Assembly (NCBI GenBank): GCA_031269875.1
Contig: JAISYM010000069.1
Location: 1-36,514 of the forward strand
DNA from: Synergistaceae bacterium
GTDB taxonomy: Bacteria; Synergistota; Synergistia; Synergistales; Synergistaceae
Length of the DNA: 36,514 nucleotides
Direction of reading: 5' to 3'
Positions 1 through 7,853 of this stretch are shown here, piece by piece; position 1 is the stretch's first letter; the number at the start of each line of letters is the position of its first letter. A model generated the notes under the pieces. The model had not been told where the DNA came from. It ran no database searches and was given only the letters and a program-made list of their open reading frames with translations. Both the position numbers and the translations under genes were made by a program.

Positions 1-141
1 ACTCGACCTCATTTCATTGACTTGTTATGACTATTTTTATTATAAATGCAATGAGTTGTCAATATGTAGAAATCATCAATGAGTGTCGCGAATAGACGAT
101 TCGCCGGACATCAGGCAAGCCGATTGCTCAGAGTGACAATC

Positions 142-174
142 ACACCCGGCGGGCGGCTGCCGGGTGTTTTTTTC
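142..174 (+). terminator. Rho-independent terminator of a gene left of the window
   Basis: A 9-bp perfect stem (ACACCCGGC at 142-150 with GCCGGGTGT at 159-167) is followed directly by a run of T. It reads on the plus strand, so it probably ends a transcript whose gene lies before the window. Bases 1-141 are AT-rich and contain no gene I can support. Confidence 0.85.
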
Positions 175-294
175 TTGCTTTTTTCTTTTTGCCGCGGCCA
201 ATCGTGACAATTTGGAGACCTTTCATTTTTTTTCGCCGCATGCGCGTATGATAGATCCATTAACAAATCCATGCCGAAACTGGAGGAGATCGAC

Positions 295-828
295 ATGAAA
301 ACCATCACCATCGTAATAGGATGCCTTTTGGCGGCCGGGGGTATTTACTGCATGGTCACGCCGGGCGCGACTTTTTTGAGGGTTGGGTGGCTTGTCGGCG
401 TACTGCTTTTGGCGTCCGGAATCAACTCTATCGCGGCGTGTTTTTTCGGCAGAAGCGAAAACAAAAAGGGCGGGGCCATTATATGGGATCTGCTTGGCGG
501 GGTGTTTACGACGCTCTTAGCCGCAGTGATTCTGGCAAACGGATATGCCCGGTTCGCCACCGACATCGCGCTGATCTACATCTTTGCGGGATGGATGACA
601 CTCGTCGGCACACTGAGAATTCTGGCGGCTCTCAAACTGAAATCGGCCGCGCTTCCCTGGGGCTGGATCGCCGCGTTCGGGGTTTTGAGCGTCCTGCTGG
701 GCGTGTATTCGTTTTTTCATCCAGTCTTCATGGCGTTCACCATCGGGGTTTTGATCGGCCTCCAGATGCTGACCCAAGGGCTGAACATGGTCGCCTTTGC
801 CCTGTCGATGCCCGGCAAAAAGGCGTGA
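295..828 (+). CDS. HdeD/DUF308 family membrane protein
   Basis: This 177-residue protein is almost entirely hydrophobic, with about six predicted membrane helices in three pairs separated by short loops. That is the layout of the HdeD/DUF308 family. E. coli HdeD contributes to acid resistance, but most family members have no proven role, so the function here is inferred from family only. The start at 295 is chosen because GGAGGAG (282-288) lies six bases before it. An in-frame ATG at 271 has no ribosome binding site. A TATGAT at 247-252 could be a -10 box, with no clear -35. The gene stands alone, and its 3' end is followed after 42 bases by a repeat element that may act as its 3' untranslated structure. 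Confidence 0.75.
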   Translation: MKTITIVIGCLLAAGGIYCMVTPGATFLRVGWLVGVLLLASGINSIAACFFGRSENKKGGAIIWDLLGGVFTTLLAAVILANGYARFATDIALIYIFAGWMTLVGTLRILAALKLKSAALPWGWIAAFGVLSVLLGVYSFFHPVFMAFTIGVLIGLQMLTQGLNMVAFALSMPGKKA

Positions 829-870
829 AAGCAAAGCGAGAGGAGAAAAGGAAACGCTGATTAAGGAAGT

Positions 871-1056
871 ATGACTATCCAATTGTCTCAGGAAAGAGAT
901 GACGGATCGGCGAACGAACGCAGCGAATCGGCGACCGACATGGATGTCGGGCGAGCGAATCAGCTCAGGACAGAGGTGTATGAGCGATCCGATTCGCGGA
1001 GTGAGTTGCCGGTCCGTCATCTCGGGTTCATCATTATGAGACAATTTGATAGTCAT
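871..1056 (-). repeat. 186-bp inverted-repeat element, copy 1 (MITE-like)
   Basis: The element starts ATGACTATCCAATTGTCTCA and ends with its near-perfect inverse. Reverse-complemented, it matches copy 2 (26338-26523) at about 95 percent by hand alignment, with the same 186-bp length. Interior arms also pair: GAGATGACGG with CCGTCATCTC, and GCGAATCGG (923-931) with CCGATTCGC (989-997). The whole element could therefore fold as one long hairpin. It holds no transposase. It is open in some frames, but these frames are by-products of the repeat. It lies 42 bases after the HdeD gene and 46 bases before the start of the surface protein, in the opposite orientation to copies 2 and 3. No clear target duplication is visible here. 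Confidence 0.9.
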
Positions 1057-1102
1057 ATTTCAAAAAGCTTGGCTCCAAACTAAATTTGAAGGAGTGTGGA
1101 AA

Positions 1103-4100
1103 ATGAAGAAACTTTCGATTTTGGCCTTTATGGTTTTCGCAATTTCAGCCCTCGCGGCGACGGCAGGGGCCGAGCCGGTGAAGATCAACGGCAAGAGGCT
1201 GGACGACGTCCAGGACATCATGACGGAAACGACGGGGACAAGAGTGTTCCGCAAACACTCCCTCGTCGATATCCTATGGAACAGACCGAACAGCAATAGC
1301 GATTCCGGTTCGAATCTGCAATTTACTTATTCTAATGTGCCGCCCAATACGTCCGAAACCGGAATTACAACGTATGGCACTTATGGCCTCTATGGGTCGC
1401 CGCCCGCCGACAGCGAATGGTCGTCCGGGATGCATCCGGCCGTCTCCACGAGAGCTATGAGTGACGGAACGTACCGCGTTGTTCTGCCTGATTTCAGCCA
1501 TCACGGCCATGACAGATGGTATCACACCTATACGATGCGCGCCGACGCCGACGGCACGGTTCATGCCGATACGCCGCGGCGGCTGCCGACGAGCGTGCCG
1601 GCGGGCAATGTTTACCCCACGGACGCCACAGCCGGCCTCTTCGTTGGAGGAGAGGAAGAGGAGAGTTTTGTCGTCGCGCGAATGACGGTGCGGGACGGAA
1701 AACAGCACCTGGGAGAGAATACGGGGACATACGATTTTTATCTCGAATTTCTGGACGGCAAAAAACTGAACAGCCCCAGCGCCGGCGACCCTACTGGTTT
1801 GAGCTACAACGCCGGATATGCTTACGGGTGGTTTCCGGCGATCCGAGTCGTCGCCGGCGACTTCGACAACGACGGCATCGCTTCCGAAGTGGCGTGCATC
1901 AGGCCTAACGCCGGCGACAGTTATCGCTTCGAAATATTGAAGGTATCGCGAAAAGCCGACGGATCTTTCGGCGTCGCTTTGCTTATCGGGATGCCGAATA
2001 TCGGGCGTCGGGATGACAACGGCAAGAACATCGAGGGCTGCGACGTGGTGGCGGGAGACTTCAACGGCGACGGCAAACAGGAAGCGGCCGCCGTCTTCAA
2101 CAATCTGAATGGCTCCGACGGACACGCCTCCGTCTGGGTGTTCTACAGTAACGGAGGAGGGATCAGCTCCAGGTTTGCCGTCATTGAGAACAACGATCAT
2201 CGGCTGGGCGGCACTCACGCCTCGGCTTATACTCACTATTGGGGCCTGATCGCGGACGCCGGCGACCTGGACGGCGACGGGCGCGACGAAATCGTGTATG
2301 CCGCCCCTCACTACGGCAATATGACAGATCAGAGCCGGTTGATCCTGTCCGTCTGGGGCGCCGACAACTCGTTCAATCTCTCCGAAGAATCCATGATCCT
2401 GACGAACTATGAGGAGAAATCCAGCTCCAATTTTCTGCTCCGCGACGTTTCCATCGCCGTGGCGCCCGTGACGGGATTCTTTGGCGGCGCAAAGGGCATC
2501 CCGTGTGCCGACGTTTTCCTGGCGTTCGCCGATGATAACACGGGGCACCAGCGGCGCGTCGTCTTCGATGGCGCGAGTTATAATTATAATAAATCTAAAA
2601 GCGGTTTCAAAGACGGAAAGGGCAGCGAGCTGAAATTATACGGAGCGAGTGCAAGGGCCAGGGGGCTCGTGACGGCTGATTTCATGGCGGAGTCGTTCGC
2701 TCTGGACGCACCCACGCATACGGTCGTGAGAGACAAAAAGACCTACGCCGCGGCACTTCAGACGCCGCCCTACCATGTGGACTATGTGCCTGTGCCCTGG
2801 GCCGCCGACCCGGAGCGGCCCGCGCTCACGAACTTCTCCTACGCCGGCGGCAGCGTGGCGTACTCGAAGAGCGATACGGAGAGTACGGGCCGGGACACGA
2901 TCTTCGAGGCCCGTCAGTTCGCGGAGCGCGGCGTCAGCGGCAGTGTCGGCGGCGGTCTGCCGATCAAAAAGCTGGCCGGGTTTTCTATCGGCGGGAAAGC
3001 CTCCGCGGGCTGGACAAAGAGCATGTCCAGCTCGATCAGCGAGGCGAATAAAAGCTCGGCCTCCGTCAGCATGAATTTGAGTTCCTCCACCGACACGTCG
3101 GATAATCTCATGTTTTATAAGGCGGATTTTCACATCTGGCGATACCCCGTCGTAGCCCCGGCGCCGGACGGGTTTTTTGGAACGCCCGTCGGCGGAACGA
3201 TCTCCGGAACGCCGGACGGGACGCAGTACCTCACATACACAATGTCGGACGAACCCACGAGGGTGCAGGGCGATGCCGGGCAAAGCTCGCAGTTCGACGA
3301 ATACAACCCGATTCACGAGGAGGGAAACCTCTTTTCGTACCCAACCACGATAGAGGCCACGCCCGGCTACGCGCAAAAACAGAACGACCTGTCGCTTGAG
3401 GATCAGAAAACGCTCGGCGGCGCGTTTACCGAGGATCTCGTTTTTTCCAGCCAGGTGACGGATATAAACAGCCTGAAGACGACGGCGAAGACGCAATTCA
3501 ACGGGTCGCTCTCTCTCAGCTTAGGAATCCCGAAACTTGCGGAAGGATCGCTCTCGGCAAGCAGCGCGCATGGGCATGAGATCGGAGACAGCAGCACCTT
3601 CACGAAATCGTATCAGTCCTCGGAAAAATTCCACGTCAGCCTGCCTTCGCCGATCCTGGGCTTCAACTTCGATTACGCCGCGTACCTGCTGAAAATGCGG
3701 GCGTTCTCCGATGCCGCCGGCGTGATGAACATGGCGTTCGCGGTAGACCTCGCGGATAACCCCAACGCCTGGCTCTGGCGTGCCACCAACGGTTCCGTCT
3801 ACTCGCAAAAGCCCGACCCGGCGCTCGTCCTTCCGGGCAGATACAACAGGGTCAGAGATATCAGCACCGGCACAGAGTTGATAAGGTGGACAGCCAACAC
3901 CGACGCGCAATCCGCGACCCAGATCAGGGGAATATGGTTCTACGACAAGGACGCGGAGGAATACTCTTTGGCGTCCCTGACGCGGGGCCGGAACTACACG
4001 ATTTCGTTCCCGGTCTACAATGCCAGCTTCGTAGGCGCGGGCGGCGTGCAGATAGAGGTTGGTTACAGGGACGCGGGCGGCGTCTCGCAGCTCATTGGCC

Positions 4101-4888
4101 GCTGTACGGCGACGCTTGGCGGATGGCGGAGCAATACTGAAAACAACAAGGCGATGGCCGCGTTCGACTGGACGGTGCCGGCGGATATGTCCGAGGGCAG
4201 ATATGACTTTTATTTCCGCGTCGATCCGGACAACGTGATCGACGAAGTTCACGAGGATTGGAACACTGCGAGCGGCGACCCGGGTTACGACCCCGGCGGG
4301 AACAACATCGGGCGCTATCCTTTTGCCGTGATTGACGACTCGGCTCCAGTCGTCTCGTCCGTTGCCGGGTTCGCGCGAAGCGCCGCTCAGGACGGCGTAT
4401 TTACGATAACAATCGACGGAATGAGCGTGGCGGATTTCCGCGCCTCACTCGCGGGCCGGACAGAGGATTTTCGCGCCTACGCGACGGTGACGTTTCACGG
4501 CGACGAGCCGTTGAAAAACGCCTACGTCGAGGTCACGGCCGCAGCCGACTCCGTCATCGCCGGAGAGAAATCCGCGCGAAGGTTCGTCGCCAACAGGTAT
4601 ATTCCGGCGATCTTCCCCGGCGAGCCGGAGAATTTCTCCTTCATGGTCTCATCTTCGAAGCCGAAATATGAGGGCCTTGCCGTAGTCCTCCACGCCGACA
4701 ACGGCGTCTTCTCGGCGGAGATCAATCAACAGGAGGAGCAGGAGGAAGAAGAAGAAGAAGAGCAGGAGCAGGAGGAGCAGCAAGATCAGCGGGAACATAG
4801 CGGCGGCGGGGGGTGTAACGCCGGCTTTGGAGCAATGGCGTTAGCAGCGCTCATCTGCGCCGCGCCGTTATGTAAAAAAACAAAGTAA
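1103..4888 (+). CDS. Large exported FG-GAP repeat protein with Synerg-CTERM sorting tail
   Basis: This 1261-residue protein begins with a signal peptide (basic MKK, hydrophobic core, cleavage probably after ATAGA near residue 22). Calcium-binding FG-GAP/VCBS-like motifs lie near residues 251 (DFDNDG), 318 (DFNGDG) and 389 (DLDGDG). Two Ser/Gly-rich stretches of alternating polarity cover about 580-670 and 780-860. A CARDB-like beta domain lies near 960-1080. A Gln/Glu-only linker (about 1210-1230) precedes the tail, which has GGGGCNAG, a hydrophobic helix and CKKTK. This tail resembles the Synerg-CTERM signal, thought to direct surface anchoring after processing at the Cys. The ATG at 1103 has GAAGGAG eight bases upstream; an earlier ATG at 1046 lies inside the repeat element and lacks one. 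The role is unknown, perhaps a surface adhesin or pore-type protein. Confidence 0.8.
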   Translation: MKKLSILAFMVFAISALAATAGAEPVKINGKRLDDVQDIMTETTGTRVFRKHSLVDILWNRPNSNSDSGSNLQFTYSNVPPNTSETGITTYGTYGLYGSPPADSEWSSGMHPAVSTRAMSDGTYRVVLPDFSHHGHDRWYHTYTMRADADGTVHADTPRRLPTSVPAGNVYPTDATAGLFVGGEEEESFVVARMTVRDGKQHLGENTGTYDFYLEFLDGKKLNSPSAGDPTGLSYNAGYAYGWFPAIRVVAGDFDNDGIASEVACIRPNAGDSYRFEILKVSRKADGSFGVALLIGMPNIGRRDDNGKNIEGCDVVAGDFNGDGKQEAAAVFNNLNGSDGHASVWVFYSNGGGISSRFAVIENNDHRLGGTHASAYTHYWGLIADAGDLDGDGRDEIVYAAPHYGNMTDQSRLILSVWGADNSFNLSEESMILTNYEEKSSSNFLLRDVSIAVAPVTGFFGGAKGIPCADVFLAFADDNTGHQRRVVFDGASYNYNKSKSGFKDGKGSELKLYGASARARGLVTADFMAESFALDAPTHTVVRDKKTYAAALQTPPYHVDYVPVPWAADPERPALTNFSYAGGSVAYSKSDTESTGRDTIFEARQFAERGVSGSVGGGLPIKKLAGFSIGGKASAGWTKSMSSSISEANKSSASVSMNLSSSTDTSDNLMFYKADFHIWRYPVVAPAPDGFFGTPVGGTISGTPDGTQYLTYTMSDEPTRVQGDAGQSSQFDEYNPIHEEGNLFSYPTTIEATPGYAQKQNDLSLEDQKTLGGAFTEDLVFSSQVTDINSLKTTAKTQFNGSLSLSLGIPKLAEGSLSASSAHGHEIGDSSTFTKSYQSSEKFHVSLPSPILGFNFDYAAYLLKMRAFSDAAGVMNMAFAVDLADNPNAWLWRATNGSVYSQKPDPALVLPGRYNRVRDISTGTELIRWTANTDAQSATQIRGIWFYDKDAEEYSLASLTRGRNYTISFPVYNASFVGAGGVQIEVGYRDAGGVSQLIGRCTATLGGWRSNTENNKAMAAFDWTVPADMSEGRYDFYFRVDPDNVIDEVHEDWNTASGDPGYDPGGNNIGRYPFAVIDDSAPVVSSVAGFARSAAQDGVFTITIDGMSVADFRASLAGRTEDFRAYATVTFHGDEPLKNAYVEVTAAADSVIAGEKSARRFVANRYIPAIFPGEPENFSFMVSSSKPKYEGLAVVLHADNGVFSAEINQQEEQEEEEEEEQEQEEQQDQREHSGGGGCNAGFGAMALAALICAAPLCKKTK

Positions 4889-4894
4889 ATCAAA

Positions 4895-4926
4895 GTCAGG
4901 GGGCGGAGCGGGATTCGCCCCCTGAC
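4895..4926. terminator. Hairpin between convergent genes, probably a two-way terminator
   Basis: An 11-bp perfect stem (GTCAGGGGGCG at 4895-4905 with CGCCCCCTGAC at 4916-4926) sits between the ends of the surface protein and the convergent arnD. On the minus strand the stem is followed by T-rich sequence. The plus-strand side has no T run, so termination is more convincing for the arn operon. Confidence 0.6.
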
Positions 4927-4990
4927 ACGGCAAAAAGGCAAACCGGGAATAGGCATATTTCGCTCTCGTTAATCGTAAGCCGGACTGGTT

Positions 4991-5890
4991 CTAGCGGGGG
5001 ATCGAACTCATCTGGAGCGCGAGGGTTCCCGACCTTCCGGGCAGAGTCCCGGGGATTATCCCGTCGGGCGCGATGGATTTTTTGTCCGCTTTGTCCGCTA
5101 TCTCCCTTAACGTGACGAACTTCGCGCCGCGGGACTCCGCTAAGACGAGGAATTTCTCAAATACGCCGATCTTCGACAGGCCCTCCATCTCGGCGTGTAC
5201 GGTGAGGACGTTCCACTCGTTCGATAGGCCTTCAGCCCACAGGTTGGGCAGGGTTTCGTCGCTGACGCCCGGAAGGCCGAGAACCTCGTCCATCGTGGGG
5301 AGCGTGGTCGGTATCTGCGGCGTGGAGAAATTTGTTCCGCCGTAAACGGGCAAAAAGGGACACCTGCCGCGCGTGTCGCTGGCATACGCGAGGCCAAGTT
5401 CATCTATCACGGCAAGGCTCGCGGATGAGACTTGCCATCCCGGCGCGGCGTAGGACAGCGGGGCAATCCCGGCGATTTTTATAAACAGCTCCGCCGCCCT
5501 ATCAAAAAGCGACCTGAACTCGTCTTTGGACATCCGGCCGAGCTTATCCTGAACCAGCACGTGATCCCAAGCGTGTACGCCGCAATCGTGCCCCTCGTCC
5601 ACCGCGCGTTTAAATATCCCGGGTTCGGACGGAACGATCAGGGGCGCGGGCAGAAGGGTTCCGTAAAGGAGCGTCTTGAATCCGTACGTAGACGGCGCCT
5701 TCGTCCTCATCATCTTGGCGATAAAGCCCCTGCGGAATACTCGCCTTATCGCCTTGCCGGAGTTGTCCGGGCCGAAGGAGAAAAAAATCGAGGCCTTTAT
5801 CTTGCGGGAGGAGAAGAGGCGAAGCAGGTTAGGCACGCCCTCCAAGTAACCTTTCAGCGTGTCCGCGTCAACCTTTATCGCGAGATTCAC
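4991..5890 (-). CDS. arnD: ArnD, 4-deoxy-4-formamido-L-arabinose-phosphoundecaprenol deformylase
   Basis: This polysaccharide-deacetylase-fold enzyme (NodB family) removes the formyl group from undecaprenyl-phosphate-linked L-Ara4FN, giving the L-Ara4N donor for lipid A. The sequence tracks E. coli ArnD: a metal-binding Asp region IKVDADTLKG at the N-terminus, then KASIFFSFGPDN, then a metal-ligand segment HDCGVHAWDH. The length is 299 residues, against 296 in E. coli. The start is taken as GTG at 5890, which overlaps the TGA of the upstream gene as GTGA, has GGAG five bases before it and fits the family N-terminus. An ATG at 5929 would add 13 residues inside the preceding gene. This is the last gene of the minus-strand arn operon. 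A signal peptide is not evident, so it is probably cytoplasmic or membrane-associated. Confidence 0.9.
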   Translation of the reverse strand: MNLAIKVDADTLKGYLEGVPNLLRLFSSRKIKASIFFSFGPDNSGKAIRRVFRRGFIAKMMRTKAPSTYGFKTLLYGTLLPAPLIVPSEPGIFKRAVDEGHDCGVHAWDHVLVQDKLGRMSKDEFRSLFDRAAELFIKIAGIAPLSYAAPGWQVSSASLAVIDELGLAYASDTRGRCPFLPVYGGTNFSTPQIPTTLPTMDEVLGLPGVSDETLPNLWAEGLSNEWNVLTVHAEMEGLSKIGVFEKFLVLAESRGAKFVTLREIADKADKKSIAPDGIIPGTLPGRSGTLALQMSSIPR

Positions 5891-6927
5891 AGATACTCCG
5901 CACCCGCTTTCCCCGCTTTCGCGTACCATTCGAGCGTCATTCGAAGCGAGTCCCGCAGCGGCGTCCTCGGACGCCAGCCGAGAAGCCTCTCGATCTTCTC
6001 CACCGACGGGACGCGATTATCCGTGTCGTCGTAGGTTTCTCCGTAATGCTCGGCGGCGTCCGTGTCCGACAGTTTTGCCGCTTCAGCCTGCTGCGAGAAG
6101 GCGTGGAACTTCTTCATCTCCTCGATAAGCATGACGGAAAATTCGCGCATCGAGCAGTTGTTGAAGGGGTTCCCGATGTTGAATATCTCACCGGCGGCCC
6201 TTCCGCCGTCATTTCTGATCACGGCCATGAGTCCCTCGATGGCGTCGCCTATCCATGTGAAACTTCGGCGCTGATTGCCCCCGCCGACCAAGCTCACCCG
6301 GCCCCGGTGCAGTACGTCGTAGATCATCTGGGTCACTGCGCGCGCCTCGCGAGCCTCCGCGTCCTTGAACGTGTCGAGCCTCGGCCCCACCCAGTTGAAC
6401 GGGCGGAATATCGAAAAGTTCAAACCATACTCCTGGCTGTAGGCGAATATCATCCTGTCCATCATCTGTTTGCTGCAACTGTATATCCAGCGCATCTTGC
6501 TTATCGGGCCCGTTACGAGCGGACTCTCGTCCTCTTTGAGTTCGCCGTCGCCGCACAGCCCGTAAACCTCGGAGGTAGAGGGAAAGATCAGCCTTTTATC
6601 GTACAGAGAGCACATTCGGACTATCCTCAAGTTCTGCTCGAAGTCCAGCTCATAAGTCCATATCGGTTTTTTCAGGTATATAGCGGGCTTCGCGACGCCG
6701 GCCAGCGGCAAAACGACATCGCACCACTCCACCTGTTCCTCGATTCGCCTGCCATCCTTAAATACATCGCCCTTGCGGAACGCGGTAAATCGCTCCTCTT
6801 TCAACAGGCTCGTTATATTTCCGGAAGCCAGGTCGAAACCGGACACCTCCCAATCCGTTTCACGAAGGATGGCCTCCGCCAGATGGCTCCCAATAAAGCC
6901 GTTCACTCCAGTGATAAATACCCTCAT
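5887..6927 (-). CDS. arnA: UDP-glucuronate decarboxylase (ArnA C-terminal half as a separate protein)
   Basis: This short-chain dehydrogenase oxidises and decarboxylates UDP-glucuronate to UDP-4-keto-pentose, the second half-reaction set of bifunctional ArnA. The NAD-binding GxxGxxG motif (GVNGFIGSHL) is at residues 8-17. The segments FPSTSEVYG and YSCSKQ carry the Ser/Thr and the catalytic Tyr-Lys pair, and FRPFNWVGPRLD matches ArnA closely. In E. coli this domain (about residues 305-660) is fused to a formyltransferase. Here it is 346 residues and free-standing, with the formyltransferase in the gene just upstream, overlapping by ATGA. The ArnA decarboxylase can be told from other epimerases by the conserved RPFNW segment and by its operon. 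Confidence in family and pathway is high. Confidence 0.9.
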   Translation of the reverse strand: MRVFITGVNGFIGSHLAEAILRETDWEVSGFDLASGNITSLLKEERFTAFRKGDVFKDGRRIEEQVEWCDVVLPLAGVAKPAIYLKKPIWTYELDFEQNLRIVRMCSLYDKRLIFPSTSEVYGLCGDGELKEDESPLVTGPISKMRWIYSCSKQMMDRMIFAYSQEYGLNFSIFRPFNWVGPRLDTFKDAEAREARAVTQMIYDVLHRGRVSLVGGGNQRRSFTWIGDAIEGLMAVIRNDGGRAAGEIFNIGNPFNNCSMREFSVMLIEEMKKFHAFSQQAEAAKLSDTDAAEHYGETYDDTDNRVPSVEKIERLLGWRPRTPLRDSLRMTLEWYAKAGKAGAEYL

Positions 6928-7853
6928 TCAGCAGTAACTCCTCTCTCCTCCTCACCCTCGAACCGCCACGACAAAAGCTCTACGTCTCCATCCGCCGCAG
7001 CTATGAGGAAAGGCCGACGCGACACAATCCCGCCCGGCGTTTGACCCGAGCGCCCTCCGGAAACCCGCGCGCGCCAGATGAATAGTTTTTTGCCGTCCGC
7101 GTCGGTGAACGCTCCCGGGAACGGGTGAGTCAAAGCTCGAACTTGATTGTATACTTGTTCAGCCGTTTTGTTCCAGTCGATCCTGCCGTCCTCCGGTCTC
7201 CGCCGGCCGAACTTCGTCGCGCGGGACTCATCCTGCGGCGTTTTGCGGGGATTTCCGGCCTCGATAGACGGGAGCGAGCGCGACAGCACTAAGCGCGAGG
7301 CCCCGGAAACTTTTTTGAAGACATCCAGAGCCGTATCCTCATAAGCGATCGGAACCGGTTCCTGATCCACGATATCGCCGCGATCGGCGGAGGCTGTCAT
7401 CACGTGGAGCGTCGCGCCCGTTTGGGTTTCGCCGTTCAGCACCGCCCAATTCACACAGGCGCGTCCGCGGTATCGCGGAAGCAGCGCGCCGTGAATATTA
7501 TAAGCGCCAAGACGCGGAATAGCCAAAACTTCGCCGGGTATGAGAGCCCTGTAGTAAACCGAGAGGATGAGCTCGACGCCCTTCCCGCGGAGGAAATTCA
7601 CGGCATCCGGTCCTATCCTGGAGTCGGTGCGCAGGGGCACGCCGCGCGCCAGGGCGAGATCCGCGACCGAGCGGAACCATATCTCCTCGTTCGGGTCGTC
7701 CTCATGCGTGAACACGACACTCACGTTCGCCCCGGTCTCCAGCAGCTCCTCCAAACAGGCGTATCCCGGCTCGCTGTAGGCAAAGACGGCGATCTTCGCC
7801 CTTTTTGCCTCTTTTGTCAGCTTCGCCGCCTCGTCACTCGTCTTCACGGTCAT
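6924..7853 (-). CDS. arnA: UDP-L-Ara4N formyltransferase (ArnA N-terminal half as a separate protein)
   Basis: This 309-residue enzyme of the methionyl-tRNA formyltransferase fold transfers formyl from N10-formyl-tetrahydrofolate to UDP-L-Ara4N. The catalytic signature YNIHGALLPRYRGRACVNW contains the Asn and His of the family. The later Asp lies in SADRGDIVDQEP. The C-terminal domain has FGRR.PEDGRIDW and HPFPGAF, as in ArnA. An N-terminal extension of about 18 residues (TSDEAAKLTKEAKRAK) precedes the first beta strand. The start at ATG 7853 overlaps the end of arnC by 20 bases and has AAAGG upstream. It overlaps the decarboxylase gene downstream by ATGA, so the two halves of ArnA are translationally coupled instead of fused. 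Confidence 0.9.
   Translation of the reverse strand: MTVKTSDEAAKLTKEAKRAKIAVFAYSEPGYACLEELLETGANVSVVFTHEDDPNEEIWFRSVADLALARGVPLRTDSRIGPDAVNFLRGKGVELILSVYYRALIPGEVLAIPRLGAYNIHGALLPRYRGRACVNWAVLNGETQTGATLHVMTASADRGDIVDQEPVPIAYEDTALDVFKKVSGASRLVLSRSLPSIEAGNPRKTPQDESRATKFGRRRPEDGRIDWNKTAEQVYNQVRALTHPFPGAFTDADGKKLFIWRARVSGGRSGQTPGGIVSRRPFLIAAADGDVELLSWRFEGEEERGVTAE

Noticed and set aside
871-1083. Small open frames inside the repeat elements (also 26293-26523 and 26338-26532)
   Set aside because: They are products of the repeat sequence, start at its end codon ATG, lack ribosome binding sites and differ between copies in ways that follow base pairing, not protein.
1274-2548. Minus-strand open frame of 424 codons within the surface-protein gene
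   Set aside because: It is antisense to the signal-peptide/FG-GAP protein, is Arg-rich with no recognisable domain, and is a shadow frame.
4731-4795. Purine repeats (GAGGAGCAG, GAAGAA) near the end of the surface-protein gene
   Set aside because: It is low-complexity coding sequence for the Glu/Gln linker, not an independent repeat or CRISPR.
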